Shown piece by piece: positions 53,669-64,000 of a stretch of DNA of 64,000 nucleotides. The position numbers and the translations under genes were made by a program. Below the pieces are notes generated by a model that saw nothing but the letters and a program-made list of their open reading frames with translations, did not search any database and was not told where the DNA came from. This DNA is from Agarophyton chilense (taxonomy: Eukaryota > Rhodophyta > Florideophyceae > Gracilariales > Gracilariaceae): assembly GCA_030374765.1 (NCBI GenBank), contig JARGXX010000016.1, positions 186,001 through 250,000 on the forward strand, read 5' to 3'. Every line of letters starts with the position of its first letter. Positions within the stretch are counted from its first letter, which is position 1.

Positions 53669-56600
53669 TTGGACGGTCAGAAGCCAAAGAGCTCCCCACC
53701 TACCAATAATGACCACAGCCATTGGAAAACTCCGAATGGACCAGAATTGGAACACAGTACAGACCCTGTCTGCATTTTCAGGAAAGCGAATTATAAAGAT
53801 CGAGTAACCGTGGAACTTCGTTCCAATAATTCTCGAGTGACAACAGCCATGTTGGGAACAGCCGCTGGTCCCAATTTCGTCCATCCTAAGCTACTCTTAA
53901 TTGGTTGGCAAGATTTCGTTCAGGAAAGGAAGACCCCCAGAATTACCGATGCATCACGTAGACCAATGGACATTAAAGAGATAGTACAACTTTACCTCCA
54001 GGTAGGACAATTCAAAGTCCGCACGTGGTTCCTTGTGTGTTTTAACTTGGCCACTGAGGCAGTCCTAGGGACTTCCTTTATCGATCGATACATTAAAACT
54101 ATTTATCCAGGCCTTAGGAAAGTAGCATTCTATCGCGCACCTTCCATCTCCATAACTGGTTCCGCCCAGGGCCTGAAGCTAACCGCAAACGAGCGGTTAT
54201 CTACGAAAACACGAAGTCCACTAAAGTTCCCTTGTCGAAGGCCATAACGATACCCCCGATGGCCCAAATCACTGTATCGGTCCATTCTCAGTCCAATGGA
54301 GTAGTGGAAATCCGCCCCAACAGGGCCTTTTTGATCACAATCAGCAACTTTAGAGATAAACCCGTACGGTTACCTAAAGTTACAGTGAATGGCATCACTC
54401 TACTTGCGCCTGTGGCTATTATAGAGGCCCAGATGGATAACTTTGCAACGCCAGCTCCCGACGAGGAGGTCGACTCTTGGGAGGGGACAGTCGCTATCGG
54501 CGCAGAATTCGAATCCTATAGGCCCCAGGTTCTTGATCTCCTCAGGGAATACCAGGCCATGTGGTCAGGTAGATTGGACAAATCAGAGCCACTACACACC
54601 GCATTGACCTTCAGAATGATCCTAAACCACAGTTTCAGCACCAATACCGTACAGGCCTTAAGGGTAGGGATATTGTCACCGACCAGATGGACATAATGCG
54701 CAAAGCTCACGTCATAGAGGCGGCGCCTCATAGCCGATCCGAATGGGCAGGTCCCCTTTTCCTCGTGGCGAAGAAGGATGGCTCCGTCAGGTTCTGTCTC
54801 GACTACAGGAAGCTGAACGCAGTATCCAAGAGGGACTCATACCCGATACCCCGCATGCATGACTGTCTGGATTCCTTAGGCGAAGCTGTCGTATTTACCA
54901 CACTGGACGCTAACTCCGGGTATTGGCAAATCCTTTTGGTCGAAGACGCGAGAGCGCTGACAACCTTTACCACCCATGAACGTCTGTTCGGATTTACTCG
55001 TTTACCCTTTGGTTTAAAGAATGCGCCAACAACCATCCAACGGGTAATGGACATCAACTTGTCCAGAGTCAAATGGAAGTTCGCCTTGGTCTATTTGGAT
55101 GTGGTGATAATCTTCTCACGAACCGTGAAGAAACACATTCGCCACGTGTGGAAGGTGCTAATAATCCTACAGGACGCTGGAGTAACACTGAAACTCCGCA
55201 AATGCGCCTTATTCCAGGCCTCGGTGGGCTATCTTGGTCACGTCGTCCTCCCAGGAAAACTAAAGGTAGCCACACGGACCACAAAGGCGATCCGCCAGGC
55301 TAAACCTTCCAGGACCCACACGGAACTACGATCCTTCGTGGGCTTATGCAACGTTTACCGACGAATCGTCCAAGGGTTTGCCAAGATCTCGGTCCCTCTC
55401 TACGCGATGCTGAAGAAGGGAACACCTTCGGAGTTTGAATGCCTTACCAATGACCGGTACGAGGCATTTCAGACCCTAAAGGACACATTGCTGAACCCAC
55501 CTATACTGGCTTTAGCAAAACCCAATAGGCCCTTTTTCCTGAAAACCGATGCCTCTGATGTCCAAGTAGGATGTGCACTGCTACAGGAACCGGAGTCACC
55601 GAAGAACAATCGACCTATTTGATACTGGAGCAAAACGCTCAGCAGTGCGAAACGAAACTACAGTACTACCGAAAAGGAATGTCTAGCCATCGTATGGACC
55701 GTATTGACATTAAGTCCATACCTCGAGGGAACTAGGTTTACCAATGAACAGACCACAATTCACTCCGCTGGTTACTCAATATGACCGATGCATCAAGTCG
55801 ACTCGCTCGGTGGCGCCTCAGGTAGTCCGAATATGACGACGAGATAACCTATAGGCCAGGCATCAAGCACCAGGCAGCATATGCCCTCTCGCGAATCATT
55901 ACCGACGGAACTGATGACACGCCATTGGCTGAACTCATTAATACTTCCTTAACAGATAATGGACCTCAGGGTTATAAGGAAACGGATAACTTTATGGGAA
56001 AGGTCAATGTGGATGATCCTGAGGTAAAGGAGAACGAATTATACGTATTGGACTGGGAGACAGTACCACTCAATTCGACACCACCTCAAGTTAACACGAA
56101 AGCCCCGGAGGCAAAATACCTCCTCTATATAACAATTGAGGAACTCCTACAGGCGCAGATCGAAGACGAGTAATGCAAGGAAACAGCCCAATTGGTAGGA
56201 AGCCCTGGATGCATATTCGACTATGACCTATTTGGACCACTGTGTCGCCGCTCACCGTTGGATGGAGCACTGCAGCGGGTGATACCAAGTTCACTAAGGG
56301 CGCGATTCATATACCTCGCCCATTTCCCTCGCTTGGCTGGTGACCCTGGAGGCCGACGAATGTACCAGACCCTAAGAAAGTTTTTGTACTGGCCACTAAT
56401 GGCGCATGACCTATGGCAAACCGCACGGAACTGTACATCGTGCGCATAAATCCGAGGGTTTTGCGCCAACCATCAGGCCAAATTGAAGCTTTTCCCCGCC
56501 GCAGGTCCGATGGAATTTGTTGTAACGGATATATTTGGGCATTTGCCTAAGTCTTTCCATAGGAAACAGTTTGTTTTGGTTATAACAGATAGGTTTACCA

Positions 56601-57766
56601 AACTTACCCGAACCCTACCACTAGGGAAGGTAACATCCACAAATGTCGCCAAGGCCTTCCTGTCCCACTGAGTATATTCATCTGGCATGCCAATCTATCT
56701 CCTTACGGATAACGGCAGCCAGTTTGTATCCAAATCCTTGTCACACGTTTGTACTACCTTAGGTATCAAACATGTGACCACCACGGCGTACCACCCGCAA
56801 ACCAATGGCCAGGCCGAACGCTTCAACCGCACCCTTCTGGGCCGATTGCCACAATACGTATCGGTGCACCAATTGGGCAGAGACGACTACATTGAGCCAC
56901 TGGTTTATGCTTGCAACACGCTGGTGCCCGTTTCCACAGGGAGAAAACCTTTGGATTTAACTCTAACGAGATCGCCGCCGCCGATAGCTGTTGACCTTCA
57001 GGAGTCTATTAGACGCCAGAAAATAACCGAAGGAATGAATCCTACCCTGGCGAAGCGCTACTCGCTCCGACGCATCGACCGCATTTTCCAATCGGCTAGA
57101 GCTGTACTGGCGAAAGCCCAACGGCGTTACAAGGTCAATTTCGACAAGGCCGTCTGGAACACAGCTACCTTTGGGAAAGGAGAATTGGTTTACCTAGAAC
57201 GGCCATCGAAGGACAGTGGTGAACTCGAGGACACTACGCGGAAGCTCTTACCCCGCTCTACGAGACCATACAAATTCATTAAGGCCAATCAACATACCAT
57301 TACGTTACTAATTGACGGCACACAGAACGAAGTATCTATTGGTCGGGTGACACGAGCCCACAGCTCTCCCGAATCACCAAAGTCCCAGCCCCCTGGTCCG
57401 ACGATATCGCCACGATCTCAGGTCAAGGCTCAAGTCCCGACACCCCGTAAGGCAATTCCCGCGGACCTTACTAGCCACATGGACCCGATGGTCGATGGCA
57501 ATGAAGATGATCCATCTCTCCCAACCGACTCCGATGGATTCGCCCTTCTGGACCACACTCTCCTTCCGGAGAATGAACACCAACCGGAATACGTGATTGA
57601 ATGCATCATCTCCGCCGTTCGGGGAAAAGACGGAACTATGCGCTATCGTGTCCGCTGGTTCGGCTACACACCTGAGGAAGACACTTGGCAAGAGCCTCAA
57701 ACCATTCCGGCTAATTTTATCGCCCGCTATTTTCGCAAAATCGGCAGCACGCAGCGCAACCTTTAG
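53669..57766 (+). pseudogene. E2 pol: protease, RT, RNase H, integrase, chromodomain
   Basis: Protease frame 53669-54247 has LGTAAGPNFV where active enzymes have the DTG triad; the Asp codon at 53855 is Gly. After frame changes near 54240 and 54690 comes RT (54687-55622): FCLDYRKLNAVS, LDANSGYWQ, RLPFGLKNAPTT, but YLDV at 55092-55103 in place of YLDD. A TGA at 55620 and a frame shift near 55740 break RNase H. From 55925 to 57766 one frame continues with stops at 56171, 56447 and 56669. It holds a zinc module with one ligand changed (LAGDPG against GHPG in E1), then an integrase core with all three acidic residues: Asp 56528, Asp 56708, Glu 56816, the last two exactly 35 residues apart. A GPF/Y-like module (TRPYKFIKANQHTITLLIDG) and a chromodomain (YRVRWFGYTPEEDTWQEP) complete the protein. 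Confidence 0.85.
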
Positions 57767-57795
57767 GAGGGGGCAACCATTGGCCCGAACAATAC

Positions 57796-57843
57796 CAAAA
57801 TGCCTCCCAAAACGCCTCCCAAAACGCCTCCCAAAACGCCTCC
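57796..57843 (+). repeat. Four tandem 12-bp units after E2 pol
   Basis: CAAAANGCCTCC repeated four times (57796-57807, then three identical CAAAACGCCTCC units) about 30 bp after the pol stop codon, in the spacer between pol and the antisense ORF. Confidence 0.9.
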
Positions 57844-58002
57844 CGACACGACGGTTTGCCGTAGCTCTCGCTTCAGGGAATGAAGTCAGTCCTCAGGCGT
57901 CACCTGAGAAAGACCTGAGACACTCTCAATGTTGGACGCCACCCCGGAGCACGCACGTTTGAGGAATACAGGAAGCAACTTTAGAAAAGCACAAGCATTT
58001 CT

Positions 58003-60050
58003 TTATTTGACTAAATAACAGAGGATCAACAGCCCTCGCCATGACCTCAAGATTCGCAAAAGTGCTCCGAACACCAACAGGACTGACTGGGGCGGCGCAG
58101 GAGTAACTAGGTCGTCCTCATTGGAACCTGCAGGAGCGAAACCGGGACTAAGGTCACCCGGAGAGCTTCCAGTACCAATACGACTGGCTCCAGCGAGCCG
58201 AGCACGCTTCTTCGGCGAAGATTTACCTGCGGAAGTATTGTAACCATCCGAAGCCTCCCGGTCGCTCAAATGTAGACCATACCGTGCATCCAAGTGGGCA
58301 TCAACCCTCTGGGACATCACTTGGGCATTATGCTGCAGGATATTGACCATAGCGGTATTCGGATCGTTGCTATGTTGGACATCCGTGGCGTAGCGCGCGG
58401 AGTAACGCGCCCAGGAGCAAACTTCCCTCAGGACAGTCGCAATTTTCATCAAGGCAGTGATGCCAACGGTACGGCAGACATGACGAAGATCCGCGGCTGC
58501 AGCCGTGACCGAAGCGGGAAAATGCGGCAAGGGAGAAGAAGGAGCGATGTCGACGCCCACAGTGGACGTCGGAGCCAGTGCATCACCTACAGAACTTTCG
58601 GCTTCCACAGTAACCTCGCCAGGAGAGATGTCTATTTGGGCGACGGGCGGCTCGTATTAGAGTTCATCCTGAGGAGCAGCGCCCGGAGAAGCTGGAGGAG
58701 GAGAAGCGGTCGGCAACACAACAGCGGACTCGACTGGAGGATTGACGCCCTCCACGGGTCGGACGAAGGGATCTTCACTGAAGGATTCTCCATCGCACTT
58801 AACTGCAGGAACCAACGGCGTGGCTTCCACATCAGGCTCGAAGCACAAGGGATCGATGCCAATGACCTCCGGGTAGTAGTCGGGCACATGACGCCTCGGG
58901 ATGTCCGATGGTTGATTCCTCAAAGGCTTGGCGGGATAGGCACGAGCATCGTCCCGACCCTGCAAATGTAGCTGAATCGGCGTGAATGAGTCGGTATCGT
59001 GGTCATAGCAGAGAAACCCGGGAGTCTTGCCCCACTCGACCTGTAGGACATGATCCAAAAAGGCCTTGGCCTCCTCGACGTCGAACTTGGTTTCACGAAC
59101 GATATTCTGAATTCCCAGGTTTCTTTGGAAATTGATCATGATGTCAGAGAGCGCGATTAGACGACCTCGAGAATCGAGTATGTTCTCTTCGTGCCATACC
59201 CTCCAATGCTCCGACCGGACAGTACCACGGACGCCGTATTTCGCGGTATCCAGGAAGGCCATAAGGGACATCACGCCGAACTCAACGAAGAGTACCTGCC
59301 AGGTCAACCAAGACCTTAAACCATTTTCGTCGCTCATGAGTTCAGACGAATGGTAGGACACAACGGACGGCGTGGGAAACAAAAGGAGCGGCGAGACACG
59401 CCAGTACATGGACCATTTGTTCTCATATACAAGGGGCAGCGAGAAATATAAAGGAAGACGTTTGTAGGCTCTCATGTCGTGAAACTCCACCTGGTGCCAA
59501 CAAAAGAAGAACTCCAGGGATTGACGTAAACGACCATTGGGCTCCTGCATCTCATTCCAATAGACCCTATTGGACATCCAAAACAGGCGGTCATTCTGCG
59601 GACGGAAGCACATGAGCGCCAAGAGGTTGTGACCCGTCGGAGAAAAACTCAGATGAGGCGAGATGAAGTCCGCGTATAGGTCAGAAAAGAGTTTTTTCAC
59701 CCTGAACTGATATTTGGCTTCCTCCTCGCAGCAAACGTACGGCATGTCCGCTTGGAGAAGGGTGCGACAGCGCGTCGCCGAACACGGATCCACAGGAAAT
59801 GCAACCATCGGTTGTACCACGAGACCCCACGCGCGTTCTTGCTGCCCCTCCGGAAATCGGGTATCTTTGCGAACCTCCGGGCGTTGAGATAAATAAGACA
59901 AAACCTTTGGTATTCTTCCACAGAGGACAGAAGAACGGCATGAAGCACTGCCCGCAGGTTTCGTCCGATGGAATGGTCATAGTGGTCCCCGGAACGTTCA
60001 TAAGCCACTTGGTATCCCAAGGAGCTCCCCGCTTGGTTGTTCGAAGCCAT
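58003..60050 (-). pseudogene. E2 antisense ORF between pol and 3' LTR (unknown protein)
   Basis: Opposite in strand to gag-pol. A start ATG at 60050 (MASNNQAGSS...) runs ~55 codons, then the frame changes near 59885. From there one frame continues to 58003 with a single TAA at 58657-58659. Total is about 680 codons. The middle is rich in aromatic residues (LFWMSNRVYWNEMQEPNGR; LEFFFCWHQVEFHDMRAYKRL; RSWLTWQVLFVEFGVMSLMAFLDTAKYG), followed by an acidic Pro/Ala-rich region and a C-terminal part with SPKKRAR, a possible nuclear localisation signal. Blocks EFHxMRxxxxLP and W-x-V-x-F/Y-x-E-F correspond in order to blocks in the E1 antisense protein. No known domain is recognised. Confidence 0.6.
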
Positions 60051-60587
60051 GGTGCCGCTGCCCACAGGCTGGTCTGCCAAGAAATGGATAGGAAAACCAA
60101 CAGAAACGACAAAGTGCGGAGGGAGAATAGCGTAGCCGACGCGCTTATGAGGTCACATCGCTATCGCCCGCGACCAATGGAAAAGTACCACGATGGGAAG
60201 CAAGATGACGTAATTGATTCGACCAGACTGACAGGCGTGAGCCACGATGGACGAAGCGCGGAGGGTCGCTGAAGAAAGAGCGGAGACTAAGGAAGGCCCC
60301 AATGACCGTCAGAGGAGGAAAAGCCAATGGACCATCTCGGCAACGCGACGCGAGGAATACGCCGGCGATGCACCTATGGCCAACGCACACGGTGCGCTTG
60401 AGTATCAGTCCTTAGGCAAATTAATTGCCACTCCGGTGCCAATGGTCAGCTCACGCTTCCTCGCATCCCTGCAAGTGATGAAGACGAGATGTCCCGTCGC
60501 GCCCATTGGTACTGACAGCAAATAAGTGATCGCCTCCCCTGGGTCAATCATTAGGCCATCTGGACTTCGCCGTGACGGCCGAATCCT

Positions 60588-60600
60588 AAAGAGGGCGATA
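60588..60600 (+). other. E2 polypurine tract
   Basis: AAAGAGGGCGATA directly before the 3' LTR, in the same position as the E1 tract. Decayed by one or two pyrimidines. Confidence 0.45.
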
Positions 60601-61046
60601 TGTGAAGGAGCAACGATAACTCTTGAGTCTTGAAGGCTCCCGGGACCTGAGGTATCTTACAGACGCCACGTGAACTGGCCGACCTCGGCTGGGCTCATTT
60701 AGGTACCTATTTTTTTTAAAATAGTGTAATAGATTAGAATTACAGTATCAGGTAGAACCCAGCGCCTCGCCATTGTTATTTACTTGGCTCGAGTGACGCT
60801 TCTCCCTTAGAGTAAGGTAGGCACCGTTAGGATACTAAATGACCCACTTTAGTACATTAGTTCTACCATTTTGTCTTCAAACAATCGTTTCCGTAGCTCC
60901 AACCTGTAGGACTACGCAGTAAACGCCAGCCCATTGCACCGAGTACTCTGGGAGTGCCGCCGTCAAGGATACGAATCTTAGGATCCGCTCTACCATGGTA
61001 CCACAGGTTGGGACCAGTACGCTGACCCACCAGCCGTTGCGTTACA
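60601..61046 (+). repeat. E2 3' LTR
   Basis: 446 bp, TGTGAAGGAG...GCGTTACA, partner of 41222-41663. The immediately following CCTAC forms the target duplication with CCTGC at 41217-41221. Confidence 0.82.
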
Positions 61047-61051
61047 CCTAC

Positions 61052-62865
61052 AGCCAGCGCCGTATGTATCAGACACGTTGATGAGAGTCTGTCTAGTAAC
61101 GAGCTTGTGGATATTGTGCGATCTGTATACAAATCTTTGGAAGGCGAGCCGAGAATCGCCTCAAATATAATTGAAGACATTCTTCGTGGATTGTCGGCAT
61201 GTTAGTCCGATTCTGATGAGTCTTTTTCGGCCGCCCTTGCGATCGATCTTGAATTCGTCTCTGAGACGAACCATCTTAAAGTGCGTCTAATCAGAAAGCT
61301 TTTAGACTCTCTTTGAATCTGATGTAAGAATTTCTCTGGGAGTTTCACAAAGTTTTTCTCGGCGAGGGCCAAGAAGGAAAAGACGGCCCGTAAACTCTTA
61401 CAGTTTCGGAGCTCACACATCCCTCAAACTACAGTGTCTGGCTTCTGCAGGCGATACATCGGAGATGAAATCCCCAAAAGCTTTCAACACTTCCTTCGAG
61501 AGTGGAATGCTGGTATGCTGATGATCAGGAATCCGAGGAGCTCCGGAAACCTGCGCAGTTTCTTAATGAAAAGGGTCCCCTGTTTCCATCTGGAACTGCG
61601 GCAAAAAACGTTTTGCTTCACTTGTTATCACCCACAGTCTCTTGTGAGTCTCCATCGTGTGCGAAATTCTCTGTCTCGATGTCCTCTGCCAGAAAATGCG
61701 CTCCGGCTCTGAAGTTATCTAGCCCACAACCCCCGCCCATCATTTTGTCCAAAGATGACTCTTCCTTTATCTCTGATGATTTTGACGATAAACCGGGTGC
61801 TGTTGCCGGCGCATCTGACGAGCTAAAAAATTCTGCACAGCAGCGTATACTGCCTTGTTCTTATATTTTTCCTCGCAAACCAAAACAAGTTCTGAGGCAA
61901 AGAGGGAAAGACTTTCAGGAATTCTTTAAGCTCCCACAGATCGAGGTAAATATTCCATCAGAATTATTCGCCCTTCTTCGTTATCATAAAGAAGGGCCAC
62001 AGCTTTTTAACATGGTTTGTCGCGCTAATGATCTCGAAGTTAATCTAGTTGCTTGCGATTCTAAGCTGCAACCAACTGCAGCTCGTTTGGTGAAGCCGGA
62101 ATTCCATATTGATGCCGAGTTGTCCTTTCCCCCCACTCAGCGCGTAGCACCTCGGAAAATTCGTCGGTGGATGAAGCACGGCTCAATTGTTCCATGGGTT
62201 GAATGTTTATCCGCTCGCGCAAGTCCTTCCGAGAAGGACACTTTCGACGGTTAATTATCTCGAGAAATTCCTGCCTTGGAAATGGCTCTTGCTGCCCTGC
62301 TAGTCGATTTTCACCATCTGCCTATCATATTCTCAGCTGGGATGGAGCGTCTCATTAAGCATTTGCTGGTGATTGAGGAGGCTTTGACTTTAGACAGGAA
62401 GAAAAGAGGTGATTTTTACAAAAAGAAACTCGCCTTTATGGGACTGGGTGGCGGCGCGCTTTCTTGAACCCGCCTCGTTCTCTGACGGAAACTGAGAGCA
62501 CGGACCACGCCTCCTCCTTCTTGCCTGCTTGATACTGGGGTAGTTCTACCGCAGTCGGAAGGCGGCTTGTTTTTACAATGAGCAGATTGAGGACGGGCAA
62601 CTCGATCCACCATGTAAGTGATCAGACCGACGCGGACACTGGTTTACTGGAGCGGCCGCACATACGTGAAGCGATTGCACGTACTGTGGAGTTGTATGAT
62701 GTTTGTAGATCAGTCTTCCCAGAGACTGACCCAACTTCCGGATACACCGAGGGCTTGGGAAGGGGCGACAACTGCAAACTGGATTGGATGTTAGCAGCCG
62801 TCCCTCCCTCATTCGGGGCTTGGATTGTAGATTCCGCAAAGCTTCTGCCAAAGCGGGATCTTTAA
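61052..62865 (+). pseudogene. Unidentified gag-like ORF, interrupted by E2, frame-broken
   Basis: Protein-like sequence continues through several frames: VDESLSSNELVDIVRSVYKSL (from ~61075, to a TAG at 61204), a middle section from 61434, the longest frame 61502-62254 (FQEFFKLPQIEVNIPSELFALLRYH; PTQRVAPRKIRRWMKHGSIVPW), its continuation after a stop to ~62466, and 62578-62865 (TVELYDVCRSVFPETDP; LAAVPPSFGAWIVDSAKLLPK). The N-terminal side lies left of E2 at about 41140-41221, in a frame that joins across the insertion. Helical, basic and without catalytic motifs, it could be a gag-type protein of another retroelement. I do not recognise the family. Confidence 0.45.
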
Positions 62866-64000
62866 CGTGTCACTGAACAATTTCTCATCAAATCGAAATC
62901 AGATTGGCCCTTCAAGACGGAACTTAATCGAAAAAGAATGCATTTGGGGGTTAAGAGAGGTCATTACCCTCATCAACTAAAGTGAATGAAGGAAGTCAAT
63001 ATGATCGTGTTAACGGACCCTAGAGACGGATTTATCGAGAACTCGATGCTTGAAGTCTGAAAAAAGTATGGTGAGTCGGAAAGTCTTATTTGGGGAGGTG
63101 ACAGAGCTAACCTTCTCTTCAACGAATAGGCTAGCTATACTGAGCTTTCTATACCTGATATTCTCTCCACATTGCGCTTTCCCCTGGAAAGCAGCTCATT
63201 GCAGGCTGTGATATCTCTCAATTATACAGCCGCCTTCAGGCCCCCAATTTCTTTGTCTCACTCCTCGGTTTTCCGAAAATTCGCTACTCCCTTGTCGAGA
63301 CCGATAGTACCTCCGAATACGTCTTACCATGTCTCAAATGTGTTCCTATGAAAGCCACGTTTGCAGTAGCTCTCGCGCAAGCAGTATCCGTGTCTATTCT
63401 TGAGCGATGCTATCGGGGACGCCGTTTTCCTTTGTCGGAGCTGGTCGATTCCGTTTTGAATCAATAAAAAGGTCTTCAACTATCTTATATTGATGATCCA
63501 AAGTCTGTAGGGCCCTCAGCTCATGGTGTTAACACATCGACCAACCGCATCGCAGAAACTTTAGCGCAAACCAACCTGAAGATCGAAGTCGACAAGAATA
63601 TCTATACAGCAGGCACTGAAGCAGGGTAAGCGTTGGGTCTCTGGTGGTGGACATCTGAGATCCTTGCCGTTCGTCCAAATTTGGCGGTCAAGCTTTTCGA
63701 AATAAACTCTGCAGCTCTCGCAGCTGGTTCGGTTTCGCCGCACAATATGCAGAGTATCATAGGTACCTGGACGTGCGCGTGCATACTTCGAATACCTTCC
63801 CTCTCGGTGTTTCAAACTGTTTATCATCTTGCTGTGCTTCCAAACCCCAATCTCCGTCGTATGCTCTTTCCTTCGCAATGCGCAGAGTTGTCTGCGATGC
63901 TGGGTTTCTTCCCGTTATTATGAGCCGATCTAAGCAGAGAAATCAGCCTTCGTTTATATGCTTCAGATGCTTGCACACTTGATTCCGGAGTTTGCTATGC
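62866..64000. other. Continuation of the unidentified element, no intact ORF
   Basis: Coding-like pieces continue in changing frames (for example around 63005-63060 and 63170-63290) with many stops. They probably belong to the same decayed element as 61052-62865. The window ends inside it. Confidence 0.4.

Larger units (their letters stand above)
41222..61046 (+). mobile_element. Outer Ty3/gypsy chromodomain LTR retrotransposon E2 (interrupted by E1)
   Basis: Bounded by related LTRs at 41222-41663 and 60601-61046 and by a 5-bp target duplication (CCTGC at 41217-41221, CCTAC at 61047-61051, one transition). Without the 9.7-kb inner element it is about 10.1 kb. Contents: PBS-like sequence, gag, protease, RT, RNase H, integrase, chromodomain, and then an antisense ORF before the 3' LTR. 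The LTRs differ clearly more than those of E1 (about 15% over the first 100 bp by eye), so it is older, as nesting requires. Coding regions carry frameshifts and stops. Confidence 0.85.

Noticed and set aside
58003-60050. Interpreting the antisense ORF as a retroviral-type envelope gene
   Set aside because: It is on the opposite strand to gag-pol and shows no signal peptide, cleavage site or membrane anchor.
1-64000. CRISPR arrays, tRNA or rRNA genes
   Set aside because: The tandem repeats seen are short coding or spacer minisatellites without unique spacers, and no cloverleaf or rRNA-like sequence was noticed by eye; a tRNAscan/Infernal run would be decisive.

Overview
The window looks like nuclear DNA of an intron-poor, photosynthetic eukaryote, most probably a florideophyte red alga of the Chondrus type. 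That placement is an inference. It rests on long single-exon genes (including a 5.3 kb THO-complex gene), a nitrite reductase with a plastid-type leader, and a compact gene island next to a sea of decayed retrotransposons. No bacterial operon, CRISPR, rRNA or tRNA signal was found.

Gene island (1 to about 24.6 kb; GC-rich, mostly one uninterrupted ORF per gene). In order: the 3' end of a stomatin-like (SPFH) gene; a NAP1 histone chaperone; a C2H2 zinc-finger protein; a SpoU/TrmH-type RNA methyltransferase; a secreted GH19 chitinase-like enzyme (minus); a second, divergent SPFH domain fused to a roughly 1,000-residue disordered, SR-rich tail; ferredoxin-nitrite reductase (minus); a second C2H2 protein paralogous to the first; THOC2; and a small CCHC/CxxCxGxG zinc protein (minus). 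The genes do not form one pathway. They cover chromatin and mRNA export (NAP1, THOC2, zinc fingers), nitrogen assimilation (NiR), RNA modification, and secreted glycan hydrolysis.

Repeat sea (about 24.6 to 64 kb; lower GC). It contains a decayed pogo/Tigger-like DNA transposon (25.65-27.12 kb), a decayed Ty1/copia element on the minus strand (30.4-34.3 kb), a 510-bp foldback element (35.23-35.74 kb), and a truncated Ty3/gypsy pol remnant between 124-bp direct repeats (36.2-39.1 kb). It then holds a nested pair of Ty3/gypsy chromodomain elements. Outer element E2 (41222-61046) has 442/446-bp LTRs and a 5-bp target duplication. Inner element E1 (41752-51439) has two 667-bp LTRs and its own 5-bp target duplication, and sits in the untranslated leader of E2. 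E2 itself interrupted an unidentified ORF whose two halves lie at about 41140-41221 and from 61052 onward.

Most noteworthy: both E1 and E2 carry a long ORF on the antisense strand between the chromodomain end of pol and the 3' LTR. The two antisense proteins (about 610 and 680 codons, each broken by a few lesions) look distantly related to each other and match no family I recognise. A shared antisense gene in two distinct elements is the best candidate here for an undescribed system. E1 has lost most of its integrase core. E2 keeps an intact D,D(35)E triad but has lost catalytic aspartates in protease and reverse transcriptase. Both are probably immobile now.
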